Positions 10,584 through 22,038 of a stretch of DNA of 64,000 nt are shown in pieces. Position 1 is the stretch's first letter. Each line of letters opens with the position of its first letter. The DNA is from Lachancea kluyveri NRRL Y-12651 (lineage: Eukaryota > Ascomycota > Saccharomycetes > Saccharomycetales > Saccharomycetaceae). The notes under the pieces are model-generated. The model saw only the letters and a list, made by a program, of their open reading frames with translations, had not been told where the DNA came from and searched no databases. The stretch lies in contig CM000688.1 of the NCBI GenBank assembly GCA_000149225.2, forward strand, positions 1 to 64,000. Reading direction: 5' to 3'. A program made the translations under genes and the position numbers.

Positions 10584-11624
10584 TTAAGCTCTATCCTCCA
10601 CCTTCAATATTTGGTCTACGGTGTCATAGACCGTTTCTTTCAAATTTCTCAGTTTAAAGCCCAGAATTGCCTTTGTTTTCGAAGGGTCGTATTTTGCACT
10701 CTTGTTCAGCAACTCTTCTCCAGTTCCTGGTTCACCAGTTGTGACATTTCCTTTTAATTGCGGGAATTCCTCATTGATGATATCTGCCACCTGCTGGAGG
10801 CTAAAGGCGCCTTCTACCAACATCAACCTCTTACCAAACGTTTCTTCTTTTTCAAAAGCTAACAAGTGAGCCTTGGCAACATCGCGCACATCAATATATG
10901 GACCAGAAATTGGCTGGATTTCAGAGCCAGGCTTCGAATGCACAATACCATTAATCAACTCACAAGATGTGTTCAACACGTCGCCTACAGAATCGCTAGA
11001 AAGCTGTGGTCCAAACACGTAACCTGGGTTGACTGTGGTCAGTCTAAACTTTACGATAGACTTGTTTTCCTCCAGAAACTTCCATGCAGCTTCTTCTGCA
11101 AATTTCTTCGATGCGCAGTAAGCAGTAACAGGATCAGCACCTGCACCCTCCCAAGTTGTATCGTTCCAGTCCTTTTCGGTGACAAGTGCATTGGGCTCGG
11201 CCATCCTCTTTGGTGAAACAATTGCAGCCAAGGATGAGGTCACTACAACATTTTCCACTGTCTGTGGGGCGTACTTCTTCACAGACTCCAAGATGGACTT
11301 GGTACCATTCACAGCTGGAAGGAGTAAGTCCTTCTCGTACTCAGTGGTGTCGAAAAAGAAAGGAGACGCCACATGTAACACAACCTTGATCTCGCTTCCG
11401 TACTCTTCAAAAGCGTGGTCAAAAGCACCAGGCTCAGCAATGTCCGGGACAATCACCGTTTTCAGGTTTGGGTTGTTGCCAAACTTCTTTTCCACTTCGG
11501 CCGCCTTCTTATCGGACCTGGTAGATCCAATGACCTTGTAGCCTGCGTTCAACAGTTCATTGACAACATGGAGGGCGATGTATCCTGAGGCACCAGAGAC
11601 AAAAACAGTAGGCTTGCTGGACAT
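10584..11624 (-). CDS. GRE2: NADPH-dependent aldehyde/methylglyoxal reductase, GRE2 family
   Basis: This 346-residue protein is an extended short-chain dehydrogenase of the dihydroflavonol-reductase-like group, close to S. cerevisiae Gre2 (342 residues), a cytosolic NADPH reductase of methylglyoxal, 3-methylbutanal and other carbonyls. The nucleotide-binding motif VFVSGASGYIALHVV (GxxGxxA) is at residues 8-22. HVASPFFF lies near 88-95. The catalytic YxxxK is YCASK near residue 168, preceded by the VVTSSLAAI serine strand. NPGYVFGPQ and the downstream substrate loop are also family-typical. Gre2 has several paralogs, so orthology is less certain than family. Upstream STRE-like elements fit the known stress induction of GRE2. 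Confidence 0.88.
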   Translation of the reverse strand: MSSKPTVFVSGASGYIALHVVNELLNAGYKVIGSTRSDKKAAEVEKKFGNNPNLKTVIVPDIAEPGAFDHAFEEYGSEIKVVLHVASPFFFDTTEYEKDLLLPAVNGTKSILESVKKYAPQTVENVVVTSSLAAIVSPKRMAEPNALVTEKDWNDTTWEGAGADPVTAYCASKKFAEEAAWKFLEENKSIVKFRLTTVNPGYVFGPQLSSDSVGDVLNTSCELINGIVHSKPGSEIQPISGPYIDVRDVAKAHLLAFEKEETFGKRLMLVEGAFSLQQVADIINEEFPQLKGNVTTGEPGTGEELLNKSAKYDPSKTKAILGFKLRNLKETVYDTVDQILKVEDRA

Positions 11625-11750
11625 GATTGTTTTAATTTGTATTTGTAGTAAAGCTGTTTTTCGTACAGTGAACTAAATAATTGATTATTTGTACCGACTT
11701 AATGTAATAAGCGCAAGTTCTACAAAAAATCGGCCAAAGAACCAAATTGC

Positions 11751-11788
11751 CCCCTTATATAGAAAATTTGGTCCTCCCGCTTTCCCCT
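11751..11788 (-). promoter_or_regulatory. GRE2-family promoter: two STRE-like elements and TATA
   Basis: On the strand of the gene there are AGGGG elements at 11751-11755 and 11784-11788 (CCCCT on top), with a TATATAAG-like box around 11754-11761, about 130-165 bp upstream of the ATG. AGGGG is the Msn2/4 stress element. Function is inferred from motif and position only. Confidence 0.45.
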
Positions 11789-14700
11789 GTTATCTTTGCA
11801 AAGTTTGCGATTTTGTCTTCGTAATTATCGTCATTGTTGTCACTGTCACCATTACCACCCAACAATCAAGTCGAGGTGCGCTACGTTGTTACAACTCTAG
11901 CAAATGGTAAACATTGTCGCTACGATGTTTTCTTAAGTTCCCCCGTACTACTAATACATAAAAAGTTAAAGCAAAAGGTCGAGACCCATCGCCAACTAGA
12001 CAACTCTGCGAAAGTAAAGTACTAATAACGCGTAATAGTTGCTACACACATCATGTCATGGAATTATCAAGGAGTAAGCAGCTTGGTTGGGAGACAATTT
12101 CTCTGCGTTTTGCCAAGAGAGAAGTGTATAGAGCAGAGCTGTCTCAAGACTTACTATATCCCCTTAAAAACAAAGTCCTGGGGGGGGGGGGAAGAGTTGT
12201 CGAGAATTAGACCAGTCGAATGAGTAGCAGGAAAGGAATCTTACACTTCCTTCTAGAATTTTCGATCAGACGACCGACAAGCTGCCCAACCCGGGTAATA
12301 CAATGTCACATGTGCCAAGAACCACAGCGAGAAGCGCGCATCGCCGCAGACAACCATACTCGAGGCGTACAGGTGGCACACCCTAAAGGGATGGGGACTA
12401 CCGTCCATCATATCATAAATGAGTTTCTACGAAAGCCTTACACGAAATCAAAGATTAATTTCACTCAAAGGATTTACTTACCAAAACAGTAATGCATACG
12501 AGTCCCAGATTCATAGCCGGAAAGTACATTTTTTCAAATCCACTACGGGACCATAATTCATATGCTATATTTTCTCTTCTCATTTCCTACCACGGTTTGG
12601 AAAGGCCAACTGGATGACTCTGTCTTGTTAGAAAGGGAAAAAAGATGATTCTTTGATTACACGAAGTCTTAAAACCTCGTAGGCTGCTCTTCAGATCTGG
12701 AAATAAACTATGTGTCTCGTCGTGTAAACTATCTTATAGCGAAATTGGTGTATATTTTTGATGTTGGTATGCGAGACTGCCATTGCAAGCATAAGTGGGA
12801 ACCTGCAAAACAATGATTGGCACGACGTACACAAGAGCGCGTAAATCTTCAACTGCACATACAGTAAGCATAGGATTTGTTTTCTCTTTCAGTAGAAGCG
12901 GAAACATGATGGACAAGTCTCGCTTTATCTGGCCTTCTCTAAAATGTTTTTTATGGTTTTTATACCGCGTACGGCTCGTGTTGATTTTTGAGACGTTTGC
13001 TGTTTTTATAGTCTTGGAGAATATGTTCAGAGCAGGCATTTTACCCTGTGATTCGGCGCTTATCCATATAGTATTTGAATAAATGAGGGCAGCAACTTTC
13101 CTATTCCTACTGTTGATTCCCCTTATAGCTTTTTAGCCACAGATTTATTCTGGGAGGTACATTTTCCATGTTCTCCTCAGGTTACCACAAAATGCTCTAT
13201 TTTGGTTTTTGCTGTTATAGTATCCATTTTTACTTTTTTCTACACTAGTCCTCTCACTTTAAACTCTCCTTCCTCTCCTTGAAGACCAGGGCTGTTGTTG
13301 GAAAGCCAGATAGAAAAGAGTCGCAGATCAGCATATGGTAGAGGTAAAGATTTTCGCTCTAAACAGCATTTTGGTTATCATATATTCGACCAGATAAAAC
13401 TATAGAAAATTTCTCGCGAACTGGTATAGTATTTGCTGTGTATGTGGTACTTTTTATGTGGGAGTTCGTATTGAGGGTGAAGAGCAATTCACTTCTCAAA
13501 TTTTTGCAAATATTCTATATCGAGAAGGTATATCACTAATTTAGTGCAAATTTCGTTGCTGTTCCCGGCAGTTTTATGAGGATGAGTGACTTCTCTTTAG
13601 CCACTGTGACTGTTTTTTTTTTTTTGAGTCACTATTGTTTTCAGTTAAAATTTCGCATTTTAAGCTAGCGTAACTCTTGTGTAGCGAGAAACTCTTTAAT
13701 GATTACATTTGTAAATCTGCTCTCGGTTTTTTGAAGCCCTCTTTGTCAGATGCTCTTGTAATAAAAAGCCTAGCATATTCGGTTCTGAGCTATTAGTAGG
13801 CAAAGACTACTGTGGTATTACAGGATCTTACATCATATGCATTCAACTCTACCTATTCCATGTAAGTATAAGCTGGAGTCATTTTTGGTGACAGGCTTTT
13901 TATGTAATTTAGGGCCAGTGTCATACTTTTGTTACACTATGAGCATCATTTTGAGCTCTGAGTCAATATGCTGGAAGATGTCGACCTCTGACGTAATGGA
14001 GGTCTCTAGGCGAATTGGTATGGTGGCTGTTTTTTTTTTTTTTTTTTTTTTTCATTTTGACGTCTTTACTTGGAATACTAAGGCAAATAGTGGTATACCC
14101 ACTGCTATGAGGTCCAAGTTCTAATGCTCTATCTACTTTCTGCCAACACCTACTGCATTGGACTTGGCTACAAGTTTTTTTCCAGTAGGAGGGCCACTAG
14201 TATTGGCACAGACACTGAAGTCAATTTATCACGTATAATTTCGTAGCTTCTAACGCAGTAAACAGCCGGATTTTATTAAAAATATACCAAAGGATGAGTT
14301 TGTGGAAAGATAAAAAAAAAATAGAGAGCCAATGGCAGAGAAAATTTTTTGTGGACCAACTATGAGAAATTTTATAAACTAGCTCCCATAAATGGATGAA
14401 TGACTCTTAAACATTAGAAAAAAGCACTTATTTATTACAGATCTTCTTGACTATATGTTTATACTGCTTCCAGTATGTTATGCGAATATTATCACCTTGA
14501 GTGCTACTCTCCAACATCAAAGCAAGAAAAGACATTTTCTGGATGACAGTTACTGGAAAATAAAGTGTATTTTCCCCAGAGTGGTTACTTACTATTTCGA
14601 TTGGTATTGTATACAACTCGACAAAATTACGTTTCATTTGCTCATTTTGTTCATTCAATAGTGGAGATAATTTGAGCTGCCTTATTTATTACAGTATTCA

Positions 14701-15540
14701 TTTTTTGTTTATCAAATGCTTCTTTTACTGTGAAAATATAAGGTGGGACATGATGAAGAGTATTAAGAGGTATCGAGGAAGACTCAAGTGCCTAGATCTT
14801 TCTTTGGATAGCTACAAGTTCTAGCAAGCTTGATTTTAGTTTAATTGAGTTAATTCTAGAGTCTCTAGAATATCAAATAGTCTGTTTTTACGTGTATAGA
14901 TCTACAAAAGAGTAAAATCTACCAATATCTGGATATATTAGTCTGTGATATACACCCTGAACTGAGGCAGCGATACTCTTGCTGTTTAACTCTACCAAAA
15001 CGAACATCATAACTGTAAAATATCCCCAACTATGTTGAGCACTTGCCAGTAGTGGGTGGCACTAGCTTTACATCTAGACTTGTCGGAATAAATTAGAGGC
15101 TTCTTTTCTTTTCCCCGTACTTTTGCATTCTCAAACATAATACCAGTGCATACTCGGATCTGTATGGCTTAGACTACCAGCTTTGGAGATATGTACACTG
15201 TTGCACAAATTGTGTGCGGCGCGTTTTTGGAAATCGTATCACCTGCAAATGCAGTGTTCCTCAGGGTTCCAAGATGGGGCTGACTGTTTGACAAGGCACG
15301 GCACGGCTTTCTGAGAATGTTGTAGCAGTATCCTCCTAATCAAACGTGCTTAGAATACTCTTTTCCTGGATATTTTACGAAACACAACATCTGATGGAAG
15401 CGTATATGCTTTACTAAGAAGAGGTCGGACGCTTCTACATATTTTCCCGTACAGAACCTTCATATATTTTGTGGTTTTTGGATGACGAATATGTACTTTT
15501 CCGCAGAAACTTGCGGAGAAACTAGCGTAACGTGATTTTT
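11789..15540. other. Long intergenic stretch; homopolymer tracts, no gene recognised
   Basis: About 3.8 kb without a supportable gene. A run of 12 G occurs at 12180-12191, unusual for this AT-rich sequence, and a run of 23 T at 14030-14052. Opposed frames of about 95-100 codons overlap at 12734-13082, and another of 95 lies at 13837-14124; none has a recognisable domain. Decayed genes may be hidden here but cannot be identified by eye. Confidence 0.5.
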
Positions 15541-15545
15541 TCCGG

Positions 15546-15674
15546 ATTTGCGGGGTACATCGAGAAACTATACTTCCCCGGAAAAAATGTAAGCGCCGCT
15601 GAGCTTGCGACACTGAAAGCAGTATGGTGTGTGAAGCACAGGTTGCGCTACCCAATTGATCAAAAATATATAAA
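15546..15674 (+). promoter_or_regulatory. SUC2 promoter: two Mig1-type sites and TATA box
   Basis: ATTTGCGGGG at 15546-15555 fits the Mig1 consensus (A/T box then SYGGGG). CCCCGGAAAAA at 15576-15586 is a perfect inverse match. They lie about 185-226 bp upstream of the chosen SUC2 ATG, and TATATAAA sits at 15667-15674, 98 bp upstream. In S. cerevisiae SUC2 two Mig1 sites mediate glucose repression, so the same control is inferred here. Confidence 0.7.
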
Positions 15675-15771
15675 TATACGTGCGCTTATTTAAAAAGTTC
15701 TTTTGTTCTTTCAGCCTTGTACTCTTTTCATTTTTTTTTTTAGGTCAGTGTATTTCACCAAAAGAGTAATA

Positions 15772-17409
15772 ATGCAATTTTATCAGCTTTTGGTTGCTAT
15801 TATATTGTCTACTGGCACAGCTTTGGCAAATTCAATTTCTTCTGAGGAGTCGATAAACAGACCTTTGGCTCATCTCACACCAAACAAAGGCTGGATGAAT
15901 GATCCTAATGGGCTGTTCTACGACAAGCACGACGAGGTTTGGCATGTTTACTATCAGTACAACCCTGAAGACTCTGTCTGGGGTCTTCCATTGTATTGGG
16001 GTCATGCCACCTCTAAAGATTTAACTACCTGGACTGATCATGGCGCAGCTCTTGCTCCAGATGAAGATAATGCCGGTGTGTATTCCGGCAGCATCGTGGT
16101 CGACCGCAATAACACTTCGAACTTCTTTAACGACAGCACTCATCCAGATCAAAGAATTGTTGCTATCTATACTTATAATACCCCCAAATCTGAGTCTCAA
16201 CACCTAGCTTACTCCCTTGATGGTGGTTACAATTTTACCAAGTATGAAGGCAACCCTGTACTAGATGTTAACTCTACCCAATTTAGAGACCCCAAGGTGT
16301 TTTGGCATGGGGAATCTGAACGTTGGATTATGGTGCTTGCTAAGTCTCAAGAATACAAAATACAAATATTCGGCTCCCAAGACTTAAAAACCTGGGAGTT
16401 TTATTCTAATTTTTCTCACTATGGTCTCTTGGGCTACCAGTACGAATGTCCAGGTTTGTCCAAAGTCCCAATTGTTAAAACCACTGAAAGCAATTTCTTG
16501 GATAAAGAAGTTGATGAAAAGTGGGTCATGTTTTTATCTATCAACCCAGGAGGTCCACTAGGTGGCTCTTTCACTCAGTATTTTGTCGGCAATTTTGACG
16601 GTAAACAGTTTATTCCTGACACCAATCAAATCAACTTGCTGGATCATGGTAAGGACTACTACGCTTTCCAAGCCTTCTCTTCAACACCAAATGATGACGT
16701 CTTAGGTATTTCATGGGCTTCTAATTGGCAGTATGGTGCCCATGTTCCTACTAGCCCATGGAGAGGCTCAATGTCCTTGGTAAGAAATCTTACTTTACAA
16801 GAATTCAAGCCAAACCCCGAGTCTACCCAATTAAACTTGAATATTCAACCGATTTTGGATTATAAGAATTTGAATAACAATGGTACCCTACACCGCAAAA
16901 GCAAAATTAGCTTGAACAAAGGTGAAACCTTATCCTTTAACATGAGCGGCAGTGCTAGTGGCTTGCTTGAATTTAGCCTAACTTGGAAGGTTAACTCTAC
17001 CGGTTTAGGTGCTGCCGACTCCCCAGATCTTTCTTTGTATTTGAGAGGTGCTTCTGACCCTGAGGAATACTTGAGAATAGGTTTCGAAAATAACGCTGCT
17101 GCTTTCTTTATTGACAGAGGTCATTCTTCCGTTAAATTTGTTGATGAAAACCCATTCTTCACTGACAAAATGTCAGTGAATCTTCATCCACTTGAAACCT
17201 TGAGTTCTGTTGAAGCTACGTACAAGGTTCACGGTGTTGCAGACAGAAATATTCTAGAATTATACTTCAATGATGGTGTTGCTGTATCTACTAATACTTT
17301 CTTCTTCACTGAGGGCAACTTCATTGGTGAAGTTGACATCACCACTGGCGTTGATAATGTGTACGAAATTTTGGATTTTGAAGTAAAACAATTGAGTTCA
17401 AAATATTAA
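15772..17409 (+). CDS. SUC2: Invertase (beta-fructofuranosidase), secreted, GH32
   Basis: The protein hydrolyses sucrose and the terminal fructose of raffinose in the periplasm. I chose the Met at 15772 (545 residues; S. cerevisiae Suc2 has 532). It opens a signal peptide, MQFYQLLVAIILSTGTALA, whereas the 23 codons before it are Phe-rich and overlap the TATA-proximal leader. GH32 landmarks: WMNDPNG with the nucleophile Asp near residue 42, YYQYNP, TWTDHG, the RDPK motif near residue 173, YECPGL with the acid/base Glu near residue 225, and a beta-sandwich C-terminal half. Many N-x-S/T sequons (NNTSN, NDST, NFTK, NLTL, NGT, NMSG) fit heavy glycosylation. Alternative: an inulinase-type GH32, but overall similarity is to Suc2. 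It lies 15.8 kb from the telomere end, as SUC genes often do. Confidence 0.95.
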   Translation: MQFYQLLVAIILSTGTALANSISSEESINRPLAHLTPNKGWMNDPNGLFYDKHDEVWHVYYQYNPEDSVWGLPLYWGHATSKDLTTWTDHGAALAPDEDNAGVYSGSIVVDRNNTSNFFNDSTHPDQRIVAIYTYNTPKSESQHLAYSLDGGYNFTKYEGNPVLDVNSTQFRDPKVFWHGESERWIMVLAKSQEYKIQIFGSQDLKTWEFYSNFSHYGLLGYQYECPGLSKVPIVKTTESNFLDKEVDEKWVMFLSINPGGPLGGSFTQYFVGNFDGKQFIPDTNQINLLDHGKDYYAFQAFSSTPNDDVLGISWASNWQYGAHVPTSPWRGSMSLVRNLTLQEFKPNPESTQLNLNIQPILDYKNLNNNGTLHRKSKISLNKGETLSFNMSGSASGLLEFSLTWKVNSTGLGAADSPDLSLYLRGASDPEEYLRIGFENNAAAFFIDRGHSSVKFVDENPFFTDKMSVNLHPLETLSSVEATYKVHGVADRNILELYFNDGVAVSTNTFFFTEGNFIGEVDITTGVDNVYEILDFEVKQLSSKY

Positions 17410-18814
17410 ACGCATAAAAATATTTATTCAAATTCCAAATTAGGTGTCAGAAATATTTGAATACGGAATGATCATCTTTCTCTACTTGTTTTTGTTATGT
17501 ACGAAATAGTCTTTTCATGATTAGTATGTACTTTGATAAAAAACTTTTTTTACTGAAAAATTTTAAGTGAAACTTGCATTTGTTGTATTATTGATTTAAA
17601 AAACTGTCTATGATACTGCTTCTCATAAATAAATACACTATCTAGCTACGACTTTGTAAAGGACAATACGAACTTTCTAACAATAGAGAAAAGTTATTTT
17701 AACTTTAAAGGGTTCACAAGAAGCAACTTTAATAAATTAATTTATCCCTAATAAAATTCTGAGTCTATACTTTTTATATGTAATTAATTATTCCTTTTAA
17801 TTATTTCCCCTGTCTCTTCTATTATTTCCTCCATTATCTCTACTCAGATGCACACATCAAAAAATTTCCCAAATAATGCGACCTCCATATATTTTTTTCT
17901 CTTTTTTTTTTATTTTTTCAAACTTTATTGTTAAGTTGCTCTTCTTCACTCTGCTATTTTCTGTAATTACTTGTGTTTTTAATGATTGCTAACGTGTGAC
18001 AATTTTTTGCACATATGAAACGGGATGTTCTCATCAGAATGACGCGGGTTTAAAAATTTGTCAGCTCTCTGTACGATAGCGCAGGTCCTGGAGATTTTTG
18101 CATGGAAGCATATACTACATCAAAAGGCCTTTGCTCTTGCATTTTTCTTAACCTATATTTATACCTTATGTATATGGTATTCAAACATTTTCTAACTACT
18201 GAAAAGAAAATATTTTATTACAAGAATACACAAAAAAGCTGGTACAAAAACGGAAAAGAATAGATCCTCGTTTCTGAAAGAAGCTGGTAAGTTGAAAACT
18301 CGCACATTTAATGTTTTTTCAGCACAATATTCTAGCAATGGAGATAAGATCCAGAAATTAATATAAGCTAGTTTAAGGTACTTATTTAACAATTTTACTT
18401 AACCTCCAAGATCACCTCTTCAAATATAGTAAGTAAGTTTTCTATATCCTCGAGGCCCACATTGTTCCTTATTAAAGCTCACTCAAAATGAAGTCTAGAA
18501 ACACCCCCTGGTTCGTTATAAAAAGCTTCAATTGTAAACAGGGCTATCGTAGATGCCGGGGCAGATTCGATATGAAAATAAATTCCTTTGCAAACATTTG
18601 GCTAGTCACAAAAATGAGACACTCTGATATCTTCAAAAAAAAAAAAAAAAAAACAAGTATCGTATAAGTTGAATTCGGTATTTGCAGCACCAAAATTCGT
18701 CTAGGCTTTTTATAAACTTACCATGAACGTAATCTATCTTTTTGGACAAGGCTTATTCTTCCTTGAGTAAGAGACTTCCAGTTCTTTGGCATTGAGGTAG
18801 ACTCTGATAGCTCT
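17410..18814. other. Intergenic, very AT-rich, nothing recognised
   Basis: Contains a run of 19 A at 18635-18653 and T-rich tracts near 17890-17930. No coding or RNA gene is supported. Confidence 0.5.
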
Positions 18815-19159
18815 TTATTTATATGCTAACAATTTCAAACTTAAGCTACCAATTGTATTACCTACCACAATGAAAATAATAAAATGGCTACCAAATCTCT
18901 CAATTCTTGGGAAATTTGGCGTATTGGACGGTACAATCGATGGGGCTTCCACAAAAATAGCTATGATTTTAGTATTATGGCTCTCTGATAAATTTTGTAA
19001 CCCGTCCAAATTTTTAGAATTCCCTACTCCAAAAAAATGACGGGAGATAGTTTCCTCAATAATAACAAATATTTTTTTAAACGGGAAACCAAATACTGCT
19101 GTTATGTAGTACATAGTTACATTAATTTCATTGTTGTTTTTTCCCTTTTTGAAATCCAA
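18815..19159 (-). pseudogene. Cystathionine gamma-synthase-like fragment (STR2/YML082W/YLL058W group)
   Basis: A 114-codon frame resembles the middle of the yeast STR2/YML082W/YLL058W family of PLP-dependent Cys/Met-metabolism enzymes. The visible blocks are VFGFPFKK (family VFGFPY), HFFGVGNSKNLDGLQNL, then IIAIFVEAPSIVPSNTPNF (family FCE-PSNP-L-TPDL) and HFIIFIVVGNTIGS (family FIVVVDDT-G, with the PLP-contacting Asp replaced). The PLP-lysine region and both termini are missing or unrecognisable. Homology is an eye match to family blocks, so this is a strongly decayed relic and not a working gene. Confidence 0.6.
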
Positions 19160-22038
19160 GACAAAAAATACTCGAAAACTTTATATCAAAAGTTCCACGG
19201 AATTTTAATCATATATAGTTATTACTCTTTAAAAGAGTGGCTAATGATGGATGCCCAGAAATGGTGGTAGCAAGCGAATGTTTTAGTACAATGGAAAAAG
19301 TAGCTGAGGAAAAGAGATAACTCTCATCATTAAACTAAGAATTCTCATACAAAGGCGCTCACCAGTTCGCGGAAATAATAAAGCAGTATAGAACTTACTC
19401 CCGGCTATACCATCAGAATTTTGGTTTAATATCTAGAACAAATACTTAGTGTGCAAAAGTAGGTTTCCCCTTTACTTCTGTGTCGTATAATTCATCACTA
19501 ATTAGAGAACGTATATTGACAAGAGAGTGTAACTAAATAATTAATTATAATGAATGCTCTGGTATCGACGCCTTTTTTGGCGAAAATTTCAGAATATAGG
19601 CATCAAACTCATGCTATCAAGGCAAGAAGGTATCAATAAGATTTATGAGATGAGATAAGATGAATATGATAAGATAAGACAAATTGGAACCTACAAAACA
19701 TAGAAAATAGGAGCAAGGTTGAAAGAAAACCAATTAAGCAAGCGCCCAAGTTTTTCAAAATAAATCTGCATCTGTAATTTATATAGAAAGTGATCTGCTT
19801 AATAACATTGGGAGGTCTTTGCTCAATATTCTAGAACAACAAATCCAACACAGGAAACTGCAGTCCCCCCAAGTTTCAATGATTAAGGTGAGCGATGCTA
19901 TCGCAACTTCAGTATTTTTTTAAGTAATGCTAGGGTCAAACAAAGAAGTTTAGCATCCCTATTGGTTGCCTTTTATCTATGATCCGTTGCTTTTGTTGGT
20001 ATCTCACAATCCACGTGTATCATGGTGAAGTGCTTGCCATGTACTAGTTTTTTTTTGTTTTTTTTTGTTTTTTTTTTTTTTTTTTTTTTTTTTTTTCGCA
20101 TATAAATATGCGGCCAATAAGAGAAGTAATACCATTATCTATAGCAGGTTAACATAAACTTAAGCAGGTAATACAAGTTTTGAAACGTTATTTCGTGGAA
20201 GCTTCAAATCCTACTTTGCGTAAAAGGATGTTTTTACCAGTCTGTATCTGGGCTATACGTAGTTTCGTACACTTCGATAATACCAAAATTTTAACAAGAG
20301 TACCATTAAAGAGTAATGGTGATAAAATCATCAAAGAATTAGTTTTTGGTAATCATTATCAAAGTCACAAATCATAATACAGATTTATCTATCAGCTTAT
20401 CACGCCCTTGGCCACTACTACTTTGACCGTCTTAAATAAAGGTTCTTCGGGTGTTTTTATTTAACCTTTATAACCCAGATTTAGCTCATAAGTATCTGTT
20501 GTGCAGAAGATCTTTACGTTGATAATAAAATTAATTACGAACAGTAAAAAAAAATTGTCATGAAAACCACGTCAAGCTTAATATTTGACACTACTCACAC
20601 CCGGGGGCCAAATATGTTGAAATGCTCAAAATTTCTGGAGATGATGGAGTTTCCATAATAGTTTAGTAAGCCCAATATATCTTTTTCTTTTTTTAAAACT
20701 CCAAGGGCAATCTGGTGTCAACCCGAAGCAATTCTTGCTTTATTGATAGTTAAAATATGTAGCATTAGAAGCCAAAAGCCCTAATCATATCACGTGATAT
20801 ACCTCAATTTTTGTTTGTATTAAATGGTAGAAATGAAATCTATGTGATCTGGAAAAGTAGCATAGCAAAAAGAAATAGAAATTATTGGGAATACCACGTC
20901 CTTTACTGTTCTGTATCCATATATTATCATTTCGGCATTAGAAGTCACTTGCGAGCAAAAAAATTTTCTCCGGACAAATGGATAGGAGAATCAGGATTCG
21001 TAGAAGAGTGAATTCTCGGAAATACACAGGATGGCCGGATCATGCTCCTCCCTATGAAAAAAAGGAAAATATACCGGAGATTCGAAAAACCTTTTCCGGT
21101 CTCTGTGTGCACGCACACAGTCATTCGATTATTCCTAGTCTTAGGCAACCTCCATCAACGTAAATGCCCGCACAAATTTGGGAGCTAACCTGAAAATAGC
21201 TAGTAATGGGCCAGACCGCAAAAGTTTCCGGCCATAATCTATCCACTTCGTTTTGATCTCTTTAGAACATATGGAGTCAAATATTTAGTTTTGTTTTCAA
21301 CAAATCTTTTTGGGGTCTATACTAGACACACCCTTGCATTCTAGACACGTCTTTGAATTATAGACAAGAGTAATCATACTTGGCTGTTACTTTTCCCCTC
21401 CTGATTCATTCAATCGGCAATCCTCACAATCTCTTTTATTTTGCCAATTTTTGTTGGGTACTGCTGGTCAATTCGTTTCCAGTGAATTGTTCCATCATAG
21501 GAAAAGGTGCGTACATGCCGACCGCCCGACAATATTCCATCCCTGCGTCTTTTCTCAGCCCCACGTTGGTACGGCAGGAACTTGGGTATGTGCGGTGGAA
21601 ATATTTTCCTTTGCGTCATCGGCTCGCGCCAGGCGGACAATCTATTTCCCCAGCTATAACATCTTTTATTCCCTGCATCCGGATGTCAAGTACTCCAATC
21701 GAAATTGTAAAATCAATATGGGGAGAAATAAATTACATTCGAAGGCATGAAGAGGCAAATTACACCAGTCCCTTGATTCGGAAATGGCAGGGATGAGAAG
21801 CAAGTTTTTGCAAAAAAATCAATTACTCCGAACAAACGTACCCATTCTAACACTTGAGGAATCTCGGCAAGAAACGCATAAAAAGATGTGGTTTTTCCAT
21901 CATTTTCTCGAAAATTATCCGGAATCTATCCACAGGGCTAAAGTAACTAGTAAGAGCTCAGTCGCTTTTTACTGGAAATATCATTGATAATAAGCTCAAC
22001 GACCAATTCAATTTAACAGAACAAGAAAATAAAAAACA
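19160..22038. other. Intergenic; poly(T) tract and E-box, promoter of sugar transporter
   Basis: Contains a run of 29 T at 20068-20096 preceded by two shorter T runs, a CACGTG (Cbf1/Pho4-type) site at 20791-20796, and a possible Mig1-type site (CCCCAGCTATA, 21648-21658) about 380 bp upstream of the transporter. Frames at 21380-21796 lie in this promoter region, overlap in several phases and show no domain. I support no gene here. Confidence 0.5.

Noticed and set aside
12220-13082. Three frames of 90-101 codons on both strands
   Set aside because: Opposed frames overlap the same DNA and none shows a domain or repeat; a very old relic cannot be excluded.
13837-14124. 95-codon frame including a Phe run
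   Set aside because: The Phe run is the 23-T homopolymer; remainder has no recognisable feature.
21380-21796. 138- and 99-codon frames upstream of the sugar transporter
   Set aside because: They overlap each other in different phases within the transporter's promoter region and lack any domain.
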